From positions 64,933 to 128,932 of the forward strand of contig NZ_QJRG01000048.1 in assembly GCF_004025535.1 (NCBI RefSeq): a stretch of DNA of 64,000 nt. Direction: 5' to 3'. A program made the translations under genes and the position numbers. Numbering within the stretch: position 1 is the first letter of the stretch; each line of letters starts with the position of its first letter. Under the pieces are notes generated by a model. The model ran no database searches. It was not told where the DNA came from and saw only the letters and a list, made by a program, of their open reading frames with translations. Origin of the DNA: Pseudomonas alkylphenolica (lineage in GTDB: Bacteria > Pseudomonadota > Gammaproteobacteria > Pseudomonadales > Pseudomonadaceae). Below are positions 42,424-52,609 of this stretch, one piece after another.

Positions 42424-44247
42424 TCAGGGCCTCACGCCGGTAGGTGCTGCGGCGATCGGTTGCTCCAGCTCCACCTCGACATTGCGGTTGAGGTTGCGGA
42501 TCTGCATGCTGGTTTCAGTGCCGGTAGGAAACTCCATGTCCGAAGGGCTCTGGTAAGGCAGGTTGCGCACGATGCGCGGGGTAATCGACAGCACCAGCTC
42601 AGACTGGGTCTTGTCATTACGATTGCTGCCAAACAGCCGGCCCAGGCCGGGGATGTCACCAAGCCCCGGAATCTTGTTGCCGCTGGCGCCTTCGTCATTG
42701 CGTACAAGCCCGGCCAGTACCTGGGTTTCACCGTCGTGCAGACGCAGGCTGGTCTGCGCGTTGCGGGTGTCGACCTGAACCGGAATGGTGCCCTGGCGGG
42801 TCGGTTCCAGCGGTTTGGCGTTACTCACTTCAAGGGATACCTTGATCGCCACTTCGTTGTTCAGGTGCACAACCGGCGTCACCTCAAGCTTCAGACCGAC
42901 ATCCAGGTAGGTAATGCTTTCAGTAATCACCGGCCCCTGGGTCGAGGGCACCGAGGTGGCACTGACGATCGGCACCCGTTGACCGATGTGGATGCGCGCC
43001 TGCTCACGGTTGCTGACGCGGATGACCGGGCTGGCCAGGGTGTTGATGTCGTTGTCCTGGGCATTGATCTTGGCCTGAGGCGCCGGGGCGATACTGATCC
43101 GCGACGAGTTGATGCCGCGCAGTTGGTCAAGGACGCTGACCGGATTGCCTTCATCGTTGAGGAGGCCGAAGGTGTTCGGCCATTGCAGGCCAAGCTCGAG
43201 GATGCGCGAGCGGGCCACCTCCATCACCTCGACTTCCAGCACCACTTCCGGGTTGGACTGGTCCTGGGACTGCAGCAGCTTTTCGGCCATGCGCACGGCA
43301 TCGGGGGTGTCGCGCATGGTCAGGGTGTTGAGGCGCTCGTCGACGAATACATCGCGGGTCTTGAGCATGGTTTTGACCATGTTCAACGCGGTGTTGGAAT
43401 CAATGCTGGTCAGGTAGAAGGTGCGCATGACCAGTTCCTGGTAGTCCTTGGTCTTCTGCGGAGAATCCGGGTAGATCAGCACGGTGTTGTCGTTCACTAC
43501 CTTCTGGTGCAGCTGGTTCTGGTCCAGCAACAGCGACACCGCGTCTTCGATTTTCACGTCGCGTACGAAGATGGTGGCCTTCATGTCCGGGCGCAGGTCT
43601 TTGTCGAAGATGAAGTTCAGCCCGGCAACCTGCGACAGCACCTCGAAGATGGTCTTGAGGTTCGCGTCGCGAAACTCCAGGGTCACCGGCCGTTCCAGCT
43701 TGGTGCGCAATTGCGGATTGGGCTGGGCCGTACGGCTTTGCACCAGCTCGATGTCTTTGCGCAGGGCCAGGCCGCCTTCGTTCTGGGGGTCGAGCTGAAG
43801 CACTTCACGCATGTGCCGCTCGGCGCCGAACAGGTCACCGCTGCGCAGCGCAGCCTGACCCAGGGCGACGCGCTCACCGATGTTGCGCATCTGCTCGATC
43901 TGCCGCACACCTTCTTGTGCCCTGCGGTTGTTGGGTTCCAGGGTCAGTACCCGGCCGTACCCCATGCGTGCACCGGCAAAGTCGTGGCGGCTGCGGTCGC
44001 TGTCGGCTTGCGAAAGCAAGGTCTCGACAGCCTGGCGACGGCTCTGGATCACGGCGATGTTGAGGTCGGTGTCACGCGGGTCTTCTTTAAGGGCTTCTTC
44101 GAGCTGGGCGATACCGGCTTCGTATTGCCCTTGCGCCATCAGCTCTTTGGCCTCGTTGCGTACGCTCGTCGAGCCGCAGCCGCCCAGGGCGACGCAGAGG
44201 GCGAGCATCAAGAACGGCGCTTTGGTGCAGTGCCTGGACGATTTCAT
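42424..44247 (-). CDS. gspD: Secretin (GspD/PilQ superfamily) lipoprotein with N-terminal TPR repeats
   Basis: Outer-membrane secretin of 607 residues. It has a lipobox (LGGC, Cys24), TPR-like helices at about 30-165 (EAKELMAQGQYEAGIAQLEEALKEDPRD and repeats), then an N-domain (RPVTLEFRDANLKTIFEVLSQVAGLNFIFD) and the secretin core with SNREQARIHIGQRVPIV, TYLDVGLKLEVTPVV and IPGLGDIPGLGRLFG near 525. The TPR region replaces the N0/N1 domains of standard GspD, recalling secretins of Tad- or MSHA-like systems. It overlaps the PilP-like gene by 4 bases. Confidence 0.9.
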   Translation of the reverse strand: MKSSRHCTKAPFLMLALCVALGGCGSTSVRNEAKELMAQGQYEAGIAQLEEALKEDPRDTDLNIAVIQSRRQAVETLLSQADSDRSRHDFAGARMGYGRVLTLEPNNRRAQEGVRQIEQMRNIGERVALGQAALRSGDLFGAERHMREVLQLDPQNEGGLALRKDIELVQSRTAQPNPQLRTKLERPVTLEFRDANLKTIFEVLSQVAGLNFIFDKDLRPDMKATIFVRDVKIEDAVSLLLDQNQLHQKVVNDNTVLIYPDSPQKTKDYQELVMRTFYLTSIDSNTALNMVKTMLKTRDVFVDERLNTLTMRDTPDAVRMAEKLLQSQDQSNPEVVLEVEVMEVARSRILELGLQWPNTFGLLNDEGNPVSVLDQLRGINSSRISIAPAPQAKINAQDNDINTLASPVIRVSNREQARIHIGQRVPIVSATSVPSTQGPVITESITYLDVGLKLEVTPVVHLNNEVAIKVSLEVSNAKPLEPTRQGTIPVQVDTRNAQTSLRLHDGETQVLAGLVRNDEGASGNKIPGLGDIPGLGRLFGSNRNDKTQSELVLSITPRIVRNLPYQSPSDMEFPTGTETSMQIRNLNRNVEVELEQPIAAAPTGVRP

Positions 44248-44747
44248 GGTGCGCTCCCTACAGACAAGGTCTGGGAAAGGTGCAATGGCAGGTAGACCAG
44301 GCTCAGCTCCGTAGCGGAGATCTGCTCGATCCGGTAGGTGTCATCGATCACGTCGCCGCGCCGCACGACGTAGAGCTTTTCGCCGTTTTGCAGGAAGACT
44401 TGTTGATCGTCCCGGTCGTCCAGGCGGCCAACAAACTGGAATGGCAGAACCGGCGCAGCAGGCGCCAGCGCAACAGGCTGTACTGCGACCGGCTGTTCGG
44501 TGACCGTGGCCAGCTGGGCCGCCGGTTTCCAGCTTTTGCTCGGGAACAGGTCGCGAAGGCTGAGGTCGGCTGGTTTGACGACCTGTTCACCGGCCTTGGC
44601 CGCCGCGCCTGCAGCCTTGTCTGCGGGGCTGACAATGGCTTCCCCTTCAGAAGCCGTGTCGTCAAAAAAGTACCCGGGAACCCAGGCCAGCACTGCGGCA
44701 GCGCCGAAGAACGCCAACCAGGCCAAGCGACGTTGAGTGTTCATCAT
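44244..44747 (-). CDS. GspC/PilP-like inner-membrane protein
   Basis: A 167-residue protein with one N-terminal membrane helix (about 8-27), an Ala/Pro-rich periplasmic linker, and a C-terminal small beta domain (PFQFVGRLDDRDDQQVFLQNGEKLYVVRRGDVIDDTYRIEQISATELSLVYLPL) of the GspC-HR/PilP type. This domain normally docks onto the secretin. It begins at 44747 (ATGA overlap with the PilO-like stop); a second ATG is at 44744. Confidence 0.8.
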   Translation of the reverse strand: MMNTQRRLAWLAFFGAAAVLAWVPGYFFDDTASEGEAIVSPADKAAGAAAKAGEQVVKPADLSLRDLFPSKSWKPAAQLATVTEQPVAVQPVALAPAAPVLPFQFVGRLDDRDDQQVFLQNGEKLYVVRRGDVIDDTYRIEQISATELSLVYLPLHLSQTLSVGSAP

Positions 44748-45292
44748 GACCTCGACAGATAAAGGGTCATACGAATGCGGCCGGTCAGCTCGCTGTCGCC
44801 GATTTTCTTGCGCTGCAGATCGACGTCCTCAAGCACCAGCGCAGGTAACTGCCCGAGCAAGGCATGGACGAAGCGGCGGATCTGCGGGTAGCTGCCGCGC
44901 ACCGGCAACAGGATCTGGTAGCGTGCCAGCTGGGTCTTGGGATCGACCCCGAGGGCATATTCGCCGCGGGCCAGGCTGATGCGTTCGGCCTTGGCCAGGC
45001 TGTAGATGCGGTCGATGGCCACCGTAGCCTGCGGCTGAGCGGGCAGTTGCTTGTGAAAGTCTTCGAGCTCATGCTGCGGCACTTGTGGCAGTTTCAGGTC
45101 GCCCCGTTTGAATTGCTGCAACTGGGCCCGAGCCTCCTCGCTCAGCTGTTGCTGCTGTTGCAGTTGCTGCCACTGCGGCAATACCACCAGGGCGCCATAC
45201 AGCAGGCCCACCAGTACCAGCGCACCACCGGCCAGGCCAACCACGCCCAGCTGCCGGGCACGTTCGTGCAGAATCAGGCTATGGACGTGCAT
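44744..45292 (-). CDS. PilO/GspM-like assembly protein
   Basis: A 182-residue bitopic protein with a cytosolic N-terminus, one membrane helix (about 16-38), a Gln-rich coiled coil (LPQWQQLQQQQQLSEEARAQLQQF) and a ferredoxin-like periplasmic domain (IRRFVHALLGQLPALVLEDVDLQRK). This is the PilO/GspM layout of the inner-membrane platform. Its start overlaps the PilN-like gene by 14 bases. Confidence 0.8.
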   Translation of the reverse strand: MHVHSLILHERARQLGVVGLAGGALVLVGLLYGALVVLPQWQQLQQQQQLSEEARAQLQQFKRGDLKLPQVPQHELEDFHKQLPAQPQATVAIDRIYSLAKAERISLARGEYALGVDPKTQLARYQILLPVRGSYPQIRRFVHALLGQLPALVLEDVDLQRKKIGDSELTGRIRMTLYLSRS

Positions 45293-45821
45293 GGCCGATC
45301 TCCCAGGTCGCCGAAAGATTGAACTGCACCGGATGCTCAGGCTGTTTGGCCATGATTTCGTGGTTCAGCAGCGACACGTCGCTGAGTTCGCCACTGGCTT
45401 CCAGGCGTTTGTGGAAGGCCAGCATCGCCTCCAGGTCACGGGCTTCGGCACTGATGCGAACCTGGCCTTTGCGTGCGTCCGGGGTCAGGGTGAGCAGGGC
45501 TACATCATCCTGTGGCAAGGCTTCAAGCATGCCGAACAGGCGCTCCCAGGGCCGTTGCAGTTGCTGCGAAACACTGCGCATCTGGGCCAGTTTCTCGGCC
45601 TGCTCGCGGCTTTGCGCCGGGGTCAGCGAGGTCGCGTGTTCAGGGCGCTTGCCCAGTTGCCGCTCCAGTCCCTCCAGTTCCTGTGTTACCTGTGCCTGTT
45701 GCTGGCTGAAGCCCTGTTGCAGGGCAATGGCGCCTACCATCAGGCCGCCGCCGACTGCCAACAGCACCCAGGCCGAAAGGGCCGTGCGCCGTGGCTGAAA
45801 ATCCAGTTCCAGGCGGCGCAT
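45279..45821 (-). CDS. PilN/GspL-C-like assembly protein
   Basis: A 180-residue bitopic protein. The short N-terminal MRRLELDFQPRR is like the PilM-binding peptide of PilN; one membrane helix follows (about 15-35), then a long coiled coil and a periplasmic domain ending in a FNLSATW-type strand. It starts 1 base after the PilM-like stop. Together the three small proteins match the PilN-PilO-PilP inner-membrane arc. Confidence 0.78.
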   Translation of the reverse strand: MRRLELDFQPRRTALSAWVLLAVGGGLMVGAIALQQGFSQQQAQVTQELEGLERQLGKRPEHATSLTPAQSREQAEKLAQMRSVSQQLQRPWERLFGMLEALPQDDVALLTLTPDARKGQVRISAEARDLEAMLAFHKRLEASGELSDVSLLNHEIMAKQPEHPVQFNLSATWEIGHARP

Positions 45822-45822
45822 T

Positions 45823-46591
45823 TCAGGCCACCGCCCGGGTCATGCGGCACAGTACATCGCCCGCCTCGCCGTCCAGTTCGCAGAGCTGCACGCCGTCCAG
45901 TGCCGGTGGCTGTTCCAGGCGCCCAGGGGCATGCAGGAACACCGGCAGTTCGCGCTCATTGGCGTTGAGTTCACATTGGCGGGCGATCAGCGCTTGCAGG
46001 GCAGCGTCGCTATCGCTACCGCCCTGGGTGCTGATCTGCTGCCACACGCCGTTCTGTGCCAACAGGCATACCGTGCGCTGTGGCTCGGCGAGCACAAAGA
46101 GGAAGTCGCTTTCGCCCAGTTGCCCGGCAAAGCGGTTGTAGGCAGCCATCAGATAAGGGCGGACCGAGCGCAGGCGCAGGCCCAGGTCCCGGCAATGTTC
46201 GTGCAGGCGTTGCAGCAAGGCTTCCGGCACAGCGGTTGCGATCCTTGCAGCGCCAGCGGCTTCCGGTGACACCACCAGGCGCCAGCCGTCGAGGCTCTGG
46301 CCGTAATGCGCCTCGAAACAGGCCCGGGCGTAGTGGTGCAGCTCAGCGGGACGGTTGATCGCCGCGCTCCAGGGCACCAGGCAAAAGCGGCAGTATTGCG
46401 CCGACAGCAGCAGTTGCAGTTCGGCGCCCTTGCAGCGTTGTTCCGCCAGCAAGCTATGCAGAGTGTCCAGCGCGAGGTTGGCGGCCTGGCTGCGCTCGGC
46501 GATAAAGCCGAGGCTGCCCAGCCAGTGGTGGTCCTGCCCCTGGCGTTGGCTCAGGCCGACACCTTGGGCGCCGAGTACGGCGATAAACCGA

Positions 46592-46611
<20 letters not shown>
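45823..46611 (-). CDS. PilM/GspL-N-like cytoplasmic actin-fold protein
   Basis: A 262-residue protein with no signal peptide or membrane helix. Weak actin-like/GspL-cytoplasmic features are ELQLLLSAQYCRFCLVPWS near 68-86 and a second half LFVLAEPQRTVCLLAQNGVWQQIST. By position and size it corresponds to PilM/MshI, linking the ATPase to PilN. The GTG at 46611 is chosen as start: GGAGGAG lies seven bases upstream, within the end of gspE, which it overlaps by 20 bases. Function by family and context; sequence evidence is modest. Confidence 0.7.
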
Positions 46612-48295
<1,684 letters not shown>

Positions 48296-48348
48296 GACTT
48301 GCTCTCCAGCGCGGGGCGCGGCAAGCCATGTTCAGGTCTGCTCGCGCG

Positions 48349-48882
48349 TTATTCCCCGGTGAGCAGTTGGTCGTCGTCCGGATCCGGCTGCCTCGCGCCA
48401 CTGCGTCGGCGATCTGCCAGAACCCAACTACCGTCGAACAACTGCAGGGGGAAACTTTCACTCCTGCTCTGGCGTCGTTCAACGAACCCTGTGTCCGTGT
48501 TGTCCTCAGGCCCGGCCTCGCGCTTGATGCCCATCAGGTCGTTGACTGCGCGGGCCAGTTCCGCGAGCGGAAAAGGCTTGAACAGGATATGGCTGACACC
48601 TAGCTGGCTGGCTCGCTCACGGACCTCGGCGGTCGGGTGGGCGGTGATCAGCACGAAATGACAGTTCCTGGTCTTGCGCACAGTCTCCAGTACCTGGAAC
48701 CCCTCCATGTCGGGCAAGCGGAAATCGAGCACTATCACTTCAGGTTGGGTGCGTTCGGCTTCACCGATCGCACTGGCCCCGTCGTGGGCAACATGGACGT
48801 CCAGGCCTTGCGCATCCAGGTAAGCCTGGATATTGCCCGCAAGGGTCTGTTCGTCATCGACTACCAATACTGTGTTAACCAA
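48349..48882 (-). CDS. Stand-alone response regulator receiver protein
   Basis: The 177-residue protein has a complete receiver domain: acidic pair DD (9-10), phosphoacceptor Asp53 in IVLDFRLPDMEG, Thr in LITAHP, Lys in LFKPFP. It is followed by about 55 charged residues without HTH, GGDEF or enzyme motif. The start is a TTG at 48882 with AAGGAG six bases upstream; no ATG fits. As first gene of the T2SS/csg unit, it probably acts by protein contact, for example on GspE or a kinase. A -24/-12 promoter lies 70-85 bases upstream. Confidence 0.85.
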   Translation of the reverse strand: MVNTVLVVDDEQTLAGNIQAYLDAQGLDVHVAHDGASAIGEAERTQPEVIVLDFRLPDMEGFQVLETVRKTRNCHFVLITAHPTAEVRERASQLGVSHILFKPFPLAELARAVNDLMGIKREAGPEDNTDTGFVERRQSRSESFPLQLFDGSWVLADRRRSGARQPDPDDDQLLTGE

Positions 48883-48950
48883 GATCGACTCCTTGCAGCC
48901 TTTCAGGCCCGGTTTCCCGGTCTGGTGAAGTGCGACCTTGTACAGGCTTA

Positions 48951-48966
48951 CGCATGCTTCGTGCCA
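48951..48966 (-). promoter_or_regulatory. Putative sigma-54 promoter of the receiver-T2SS-csg unit
   Basis: Minus strand TGGCACG-AAGC-ATGC: perfect -24 box, invariant GG (48965-48964) and GC (48953-48952) 10 bases apart, one mismatch in the -12 box. The expected transcript start is near 48940, about 58 bases before the TTG start at 48882. Confidence 0.75.
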
Positions 48967-49040
48967 GACCAGAGACGGCGCATTCAACGGTGCTATGTCG
49001 TTGATTTGTTAAGAGTAGACGCAAACGGGCCATGGCCCCT

Positions 49041-49099
49041 CCCCCAATCCCGGGGACCAGCTGGCGTTTTGCCCCTACCGATATCCCCAACATTGGGGG
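49041..49099. promoter_or_regulatory. Two CCCC-N7-GGGG palindromes, putative activator sites
   Basis: CCCC-CAATCCC-GGGG is at 49041-49055. CCCC-AACATTG-GGGG is at 49085-49099, which on the minus strand reads CCCC-CAATGTT-GGGG. They lie about 80 and 127 bases upstream of the sigma-54 promoter at 48951-48966, the usual enhancer range. The first copy is centred 44 bases from the second. Confidence 0.65.
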
Positions 49100-49111
49100 T
49101 CAGGTGAGTGA

Positions 49112-49756
49112 TCAGTCAAGTCGTTGCACCTGCCCGGCGTCACGAAGACGCTGCAGCAAGGCATACCGTGCTTGCGACTGTTGCTGATCGATAAGGACGC
49201 GTTTGGCCAGAACCAGCCCCTGCTCTTCTTCGACAGAAGCGTCTGCGGTTTGGTTCTGCGCCTTTTGCAAATCGCGCTGATTGGCCAGATAAAAAGCCCG
49301 GACCTCAGCGGGGTCCGGCTCAACCACCTGGGCGGCCTGCATGAACACTTGCTGTGCAGCCAGTTCCTGACGGGTGTACTCGGCGAAGCTGTTGCGGTCA
49401 AAACCCGCATCGGCCAGGCGCTGCTCGAACGAGCGGGTGTTGCCGAATGCCTGGCGAAGCTGATCGACCTGCGCGTTGACCACAGTGTCACTGATTGTGA
49501 TCCCCTGGCGCTGGGCCTCCTGCCACAGCAGCTCACGGTCGATCAGGTCGCTCAGGGCCTGGTCGCGCAAACGTTTGTACACGCTGGGGTTGCGAATACT
49601 GGTCAGCGCCCTGCCCTGGTCCTCCAGGTATTCGGCAAAGTAGCGTTCCAGACGCAGTTGGGTGATGGGTACGCCGTTGACCCGGGCCGCCAGCGGTCCC
49701 TCCTGCGCGTAAGTCGGCAGGGCCAGCATGCACAACAACAGACAGAGCAGCTTCAT
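49112..49756 (-). CDS. SurA-N-like periplasmic chaperone without PPIase domain
   Basis: A 214-residue protein with a signal peptide (to TYAQ near 18) and the SurA/PpiD N-terminal helical domain (VNGVPITQLRLERYFAEYLEDQG, LRDQALSDLIDRELLWQEAQRQGI, AEYTRQELAAQQVF). The parvulin catalytic domain is missing. It may escort the oxidase or its partner proteins in the periplasm. It is the last gene of the multicopper-oxidase unit and overlaps the preceding gene by 4 bases. Confidence 0.82.
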   Translation of the reverse strand: MKLLCLLLCMLALPTYAQEGPLAARVNGVPITQLRLERYFAEYLEDQGRALTSIRNPSVYKRLRDQALSDLIDRELLWQEAQRQGITISDTVVNAQVDQLRQAFGNTRSFEQRLADAGFDRNSFAEYTRQELAAQQVFMQAAQVVEPDPAEVRAFYLANQRDLQKAQNQTADASVEEEQGLVLAKRVLIDQQQSQARYALLQRLRDAGQVQRLD

Positions 49757-51288
49757 GGCGCATTCCCCTCGGCGACAGGACGATAAGCGGCTACCGGAAA
49801 GAACACCGGGCCGGGCATTTCCAGCGTGACCACATGGGCGCCGGCCAACCCCTGGCGGCGGCCCGGACCGAAATTCAGCGGCGGGGTGAGCCCGGTTTGC
49901 AGATCATGCAGGCCTTCCAGCGCCGTGATGAGCTTTTCACGGCTGGCATCGCGCCCGATTTGCTTGAGGGCATCGCCGAGCAGTTGCATCGCACACCAGG
50001 TGCTGACTTGCAAAACGCCCTGGCGCCCGTCCAGCCCTTGACGCTGGCGCATCGCACTGAGTGCCTGGCTGCCACCGGGCGTCCAGTCACCGGGGACGAA
50101 GGGATAGGCCAGGAACACCCTGCGCGACCAGTTTTCAGGCACCTGTGCAAGCTGGCTGGCCACCTGGTTGGCTGCGGCGAACAGGTACGGTGTGCGCCCC
50201 GCCTGTTGTAACTGCGCCGTGAGCTGGCCAAAGCCTTCGGCATCGCCCAGGTAGAAAATCGCCTGGCCGGTGGCGGCCTGCTCAGTCAGCGGCGCGGCCG
50301 TAACCTCGCCCCAGCCGCGGCGTTGCAGCTGCTGCAAAAGCTGCCGGGCCAGACCGGCCTGGGCCGGGTCGGCGTAAACGATCTGCGTGCCGGCCTGCTG
50401 CAGCGCCAGGTTGCCCTGGGCATAGTCGGCCAGGCTCAACAGTTGGTCATCCAGCCCCGGCAAGGGATCAAAGATCTGTGTACTGCGGCCTGCAGTCGGC
50501 GCCGCGCCAATCATGGGAATACGCGCCTTCTCCAAGCGGCTTGCCAGTGTCGATTCCAGGGCCGGTACCACGGGGGAGATCAAGGCGAATACCTGCTGCT
50601 GTTCGATCAGCTCGGTGAGCGCCTGTTCCGCACTGGCCCGGTCCGGACCGGGGTCAATACTGATCATCTGCAACTGCCGGCCATGAATCCCGCCCTGGCG
50701 GTTGAGTTGATCGATACGGTCATTGAGCACGGCGGCCACAACACGTGCCGAAGGCGCCAGCGGTCCCTGCTCGGGCAATAGTGTACCCAGGCGCAAGGTT
50801 TGCTCGCTCAAGCCCGGATCACGGTCATCGGCCAGGCGCTTGAGGTAGGCACTGAGGTTGCGCTGATCAGCCATGCTCAGGACAAAGCGTGGCATGGCCG
50901 GGTCCAGCTGATTGCCAGCGGGGTCTCGACCCTCCTGAATCGCCCGGGCCAGGCTGGCCTCGGTGTAGGCCGGATAGCGCCGGCCATTGGCGCTGCGCAG
51001 CCCCTGCCCTTGCGCTAGCCGCTGCCAGTTGAGTACCGGCGGCCTTACGCCGCCCTCTGCCCGCCCCAGCCCGTCGGCGCCGTGGCAACTGCCGCAGGGC
51101 ACGACACTGGCCGGCACCAGCATGTCGGCGGCGCCGACGCGCGCTGACACCTGGGCATCGCTGCTCGACAGCCCCTCGCGGTACAGGCGCTTGCCGGCGT
51201 GTTCCGCCGGGCTCAGGTCGAGGGCCTGGGCCAGCGTGCTGACGATGAGCATCAGCACCAGCGTTCCGGCAGGCAGTGCCCGGCACAT
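49753..51288 (-). CDS. Cytochrome c fused to an ABC-type periplasmic-binding domain
   Basis: A 511-residue exported protein with two parts. After the signal peptide (to AQAL near 22) is a class I cytochrome c domain with CGSCH (65-69) and a later Met in AMPRFVLSMAD. From about residue 150 there is a Leu/Ile/Val-binding-protein-like domain (LRLGTLLPEQGPLAPSARVVAAVLNDRIDQLNRQGGIHGRQLQMI). No ABC permease is nearby, so the binding domain probably senses or holds a ligand while the haem carries electrons. An in-frame TTG at 51297 overlaps the SCO stop; I prefer the ATG at 51288. Confidence 0.82.
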   Translation of the reverse strand: MCRALPAGTLVLMLIVSTLAQALDLSPAEHAGKRLYREGLSSSDAQVSARVGAADMLVPASVVPCGSCHGADGLGRAEGGVRPPVLNWQRLAQGQGLRSANGRRYPAYTEASLARAIQEGRDPAGNQLDPAMPRFVLSMADQRNLSAYLKRLADDRDPGLSEQTLRLGTLLPEQGPLAPSARVVAAVLNDRIDQLNRQGGIHGRQLQMISIDPGPDRASAEQALTELIEQQQVFALISPVVPALESTLASRLEKARIPMIGAAPTAGRSTQIFDPLPGLDDQLLSLADYAQGNLALQQAGTQIVYADPAQAGLARQLLQQLQRRGWGEVTAAPLTEQAATGQAIFYLGDAEGFGQLTAQLQQAGRTPYLFAAANQVASQLAQVPENWSRRVFLAYPFVPGDWTPGGSQALSAMRQRQGLDGRQGVLQVSTWCAMQLLGDALKQIGRDASREKLITALEGLHDLQTGLTPPLNFGPGRRQGLAGAHVVTLEMPGPVFFPVAAYRPVAEGNAP

Positions 51289-51293
51289 GATGC

Positions 51294-51962
51294 TCAACGT
51301 CCGGCCAGCGGCTGGGACAGCAGCTGCAGGCGTTGTGCGATAGCTTGCGCCGGTGCATCGGGGCGAATCTTGCTCCAGCGTTTATTGGCCACGTCGCCAG
51401 CGATCAGCTGCGTGGAGTGCTGCTCAGGGCTCGGGATCAAATGCCCCAGACGCGCCAGCACCAGGTCCATCTGCGCCTTGTCGCCGGTCAGGAACAACCA
51501 GTTGGGACCGTCCACACCTTGTTTCTCGGCAAAGGCCTTGAGCACTTGCGGGGTGTCGTTGGCCGGGTCGCTGCTCAGTGAAACAAAGGTCACTTTGCTG
51601 GCGGCCTCCTCCCCGAGCGCCTCGCGCACTTCGCGCAACTTGCGGGTGATCAACGGGCAGGCATCGTTGCAGTGAGTGAAGATGACATTGAGCAGCACCA
51701 CCCGGTCCTTGAGCACATCGCTGTAGAAACGCAGGCTGTTGCCGTTCTGGTCCTGCACCAGGCTATCGGTGAAGTAGGCCTGGGCATCATGGGTGCCGGC
51801 GGTCGGCGTCACTGCACCTTGCGGTGCCTGCGGTGTTTGCGGCGCCTGGGGGGCGTGCCCTTCGTGGGCAAACGCCACCGAGCTCATGATCCACAGGCAG
51901 GCCCCGAGGGTCAGCCAGTCGAGCGCGCGCATGGGCGATTTGCGGCTAACGGTGGCGCTCAT
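51294..51962 (-). CDS. SCO1/SenC copper chaperone (first copy)
   Basis: A 222-residue thioredoxin-fold protein with an N-terminal signal or anchor (about 13-32). The copper ligands are in THCNDACP (Cys98, Cys102) and His182 in EQHSTQ. A His/Pro/Gln-rich stretch (HEGHAPQAPQTPQAPQ) follows the anchor and might bind copper. It should load or maintain Cu sites in the neighbouring multicopper oxidase. It overlaps the genes on both sides by about 4 bases. Confidence 0.9.
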   Translation of the reverse strand: MSATVSRKSPMRALDWLTLGACLWIMSSVAFAHEGHAPQAPQTPQAPQGAVTPTAGTHDAQAYFTDSLVQDQNGNSLRFYSDVLKDRVVLLNVIFTHCNDACPLITRKLREVREALGEEAASKVTFVSLSSDPANDTPQVLKAFAEKQGVDGPNWLFLTGDKAQMDLVLARLGHLIPSPEQHSTQLIAGDVANKRWSKIRPDAPAQAIAQRLQLLSQPLAGR

Positions 51963-52609
51963 GGTTGCACCTCCTGGGCGATGGCTGTGTGTTTGGCGTG
52001 CACCCGGCGGGCGCTAAGGCGGTCAATTTCCTTGACCAGCAGCGCCGGGTCGGTAAAGCCGTAGAAGCGTGTCCATTTACCGCTGCGGCCATCACCCACC
52101 AGGATCAGCGGCGGGTGTTCGGCGAGGTTGGCACTGAAACTGCCGAGCCCCTTGAGGGTTTCGGTCACCGCATACGGCGAACCGGTGAGCCAGCTCCAGC
52201 CGGGGCCGACCTGGAATGCCTTGGCGTAGTCCTGCAGACGCTTGGAGTCATCACGCTGGGGGTCGACGCTGATCGACACCAGTTGCACTTCTTCGCCCAC
52301 CCGTCCACCCAGCTGCTTTTGCACCTTGCCCATGATCGACGACACCACCGGGCACACGGTGGTGCAACTGGTGTAGATGAAGCCCATCACCACCAGGTGG
52401 TCGGAGACCAGGTCCTTTTCCAGGCGCACTGGCATGCCGTTCTGGTCCAGAAGCTGGACGTCGGCAAAGCGCACCGAGGTTTTCTCCTGGAAGGCAGCGG
52501 GTGCACCGTGGCCACTATGGTCACCATGGTCGCCATGGGCCTGGGCCAGGCCACAACTGGCGGCCAGCAGGCACAGGCTGAACAGTTTGCAGCGATTGAG
52601 CCTATTCAT
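51959..52609 (-). CDS. SCO1/SenC copper chaperone (second copy)
   Basis: A 216-residue SCO protein with a signal peptide (to AQAH near 24), a His-rich GDHGDHSGHG segment (26-35), and copper ligands Cys82, Cys86 (TSCTTVCP) and His165 (LAEHPPL). It is distinct from the adjacent copy, with its own metal-binding tail. Two chaperones in tandem suggest sequential loading, or one copper-carrier and one thiol reductase. It starts at the propeller gene stop (ATGA). Confidence 0.9.
   Translation of the reverse strand: MNRLNRCKLFSLCLLAASCGLAQAHGDHGDHSGHGAPAAFQEKTSVRFADVQLLDQNGMPVRLEKDLVSDHLVVMGFIYTSCTTVCPVVSSIMGKVQKQLGGRVGEEVQLVSISVDPQRDDSKRLQDYAKAFQVGPGWSWLTGSPYAVTETLKGLGSFSANLAEHPPLILVGDGRSGKWTRFYGFTDPALLVKEIDRLSARRVHAKHTAIAQEVQP

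Noticed and set aside
42106..44295. 729-codon plus-strand open frame
   Set aside because: Mirror frame of the secretin gene; no signal peptide or motif and no ribosome binding site.
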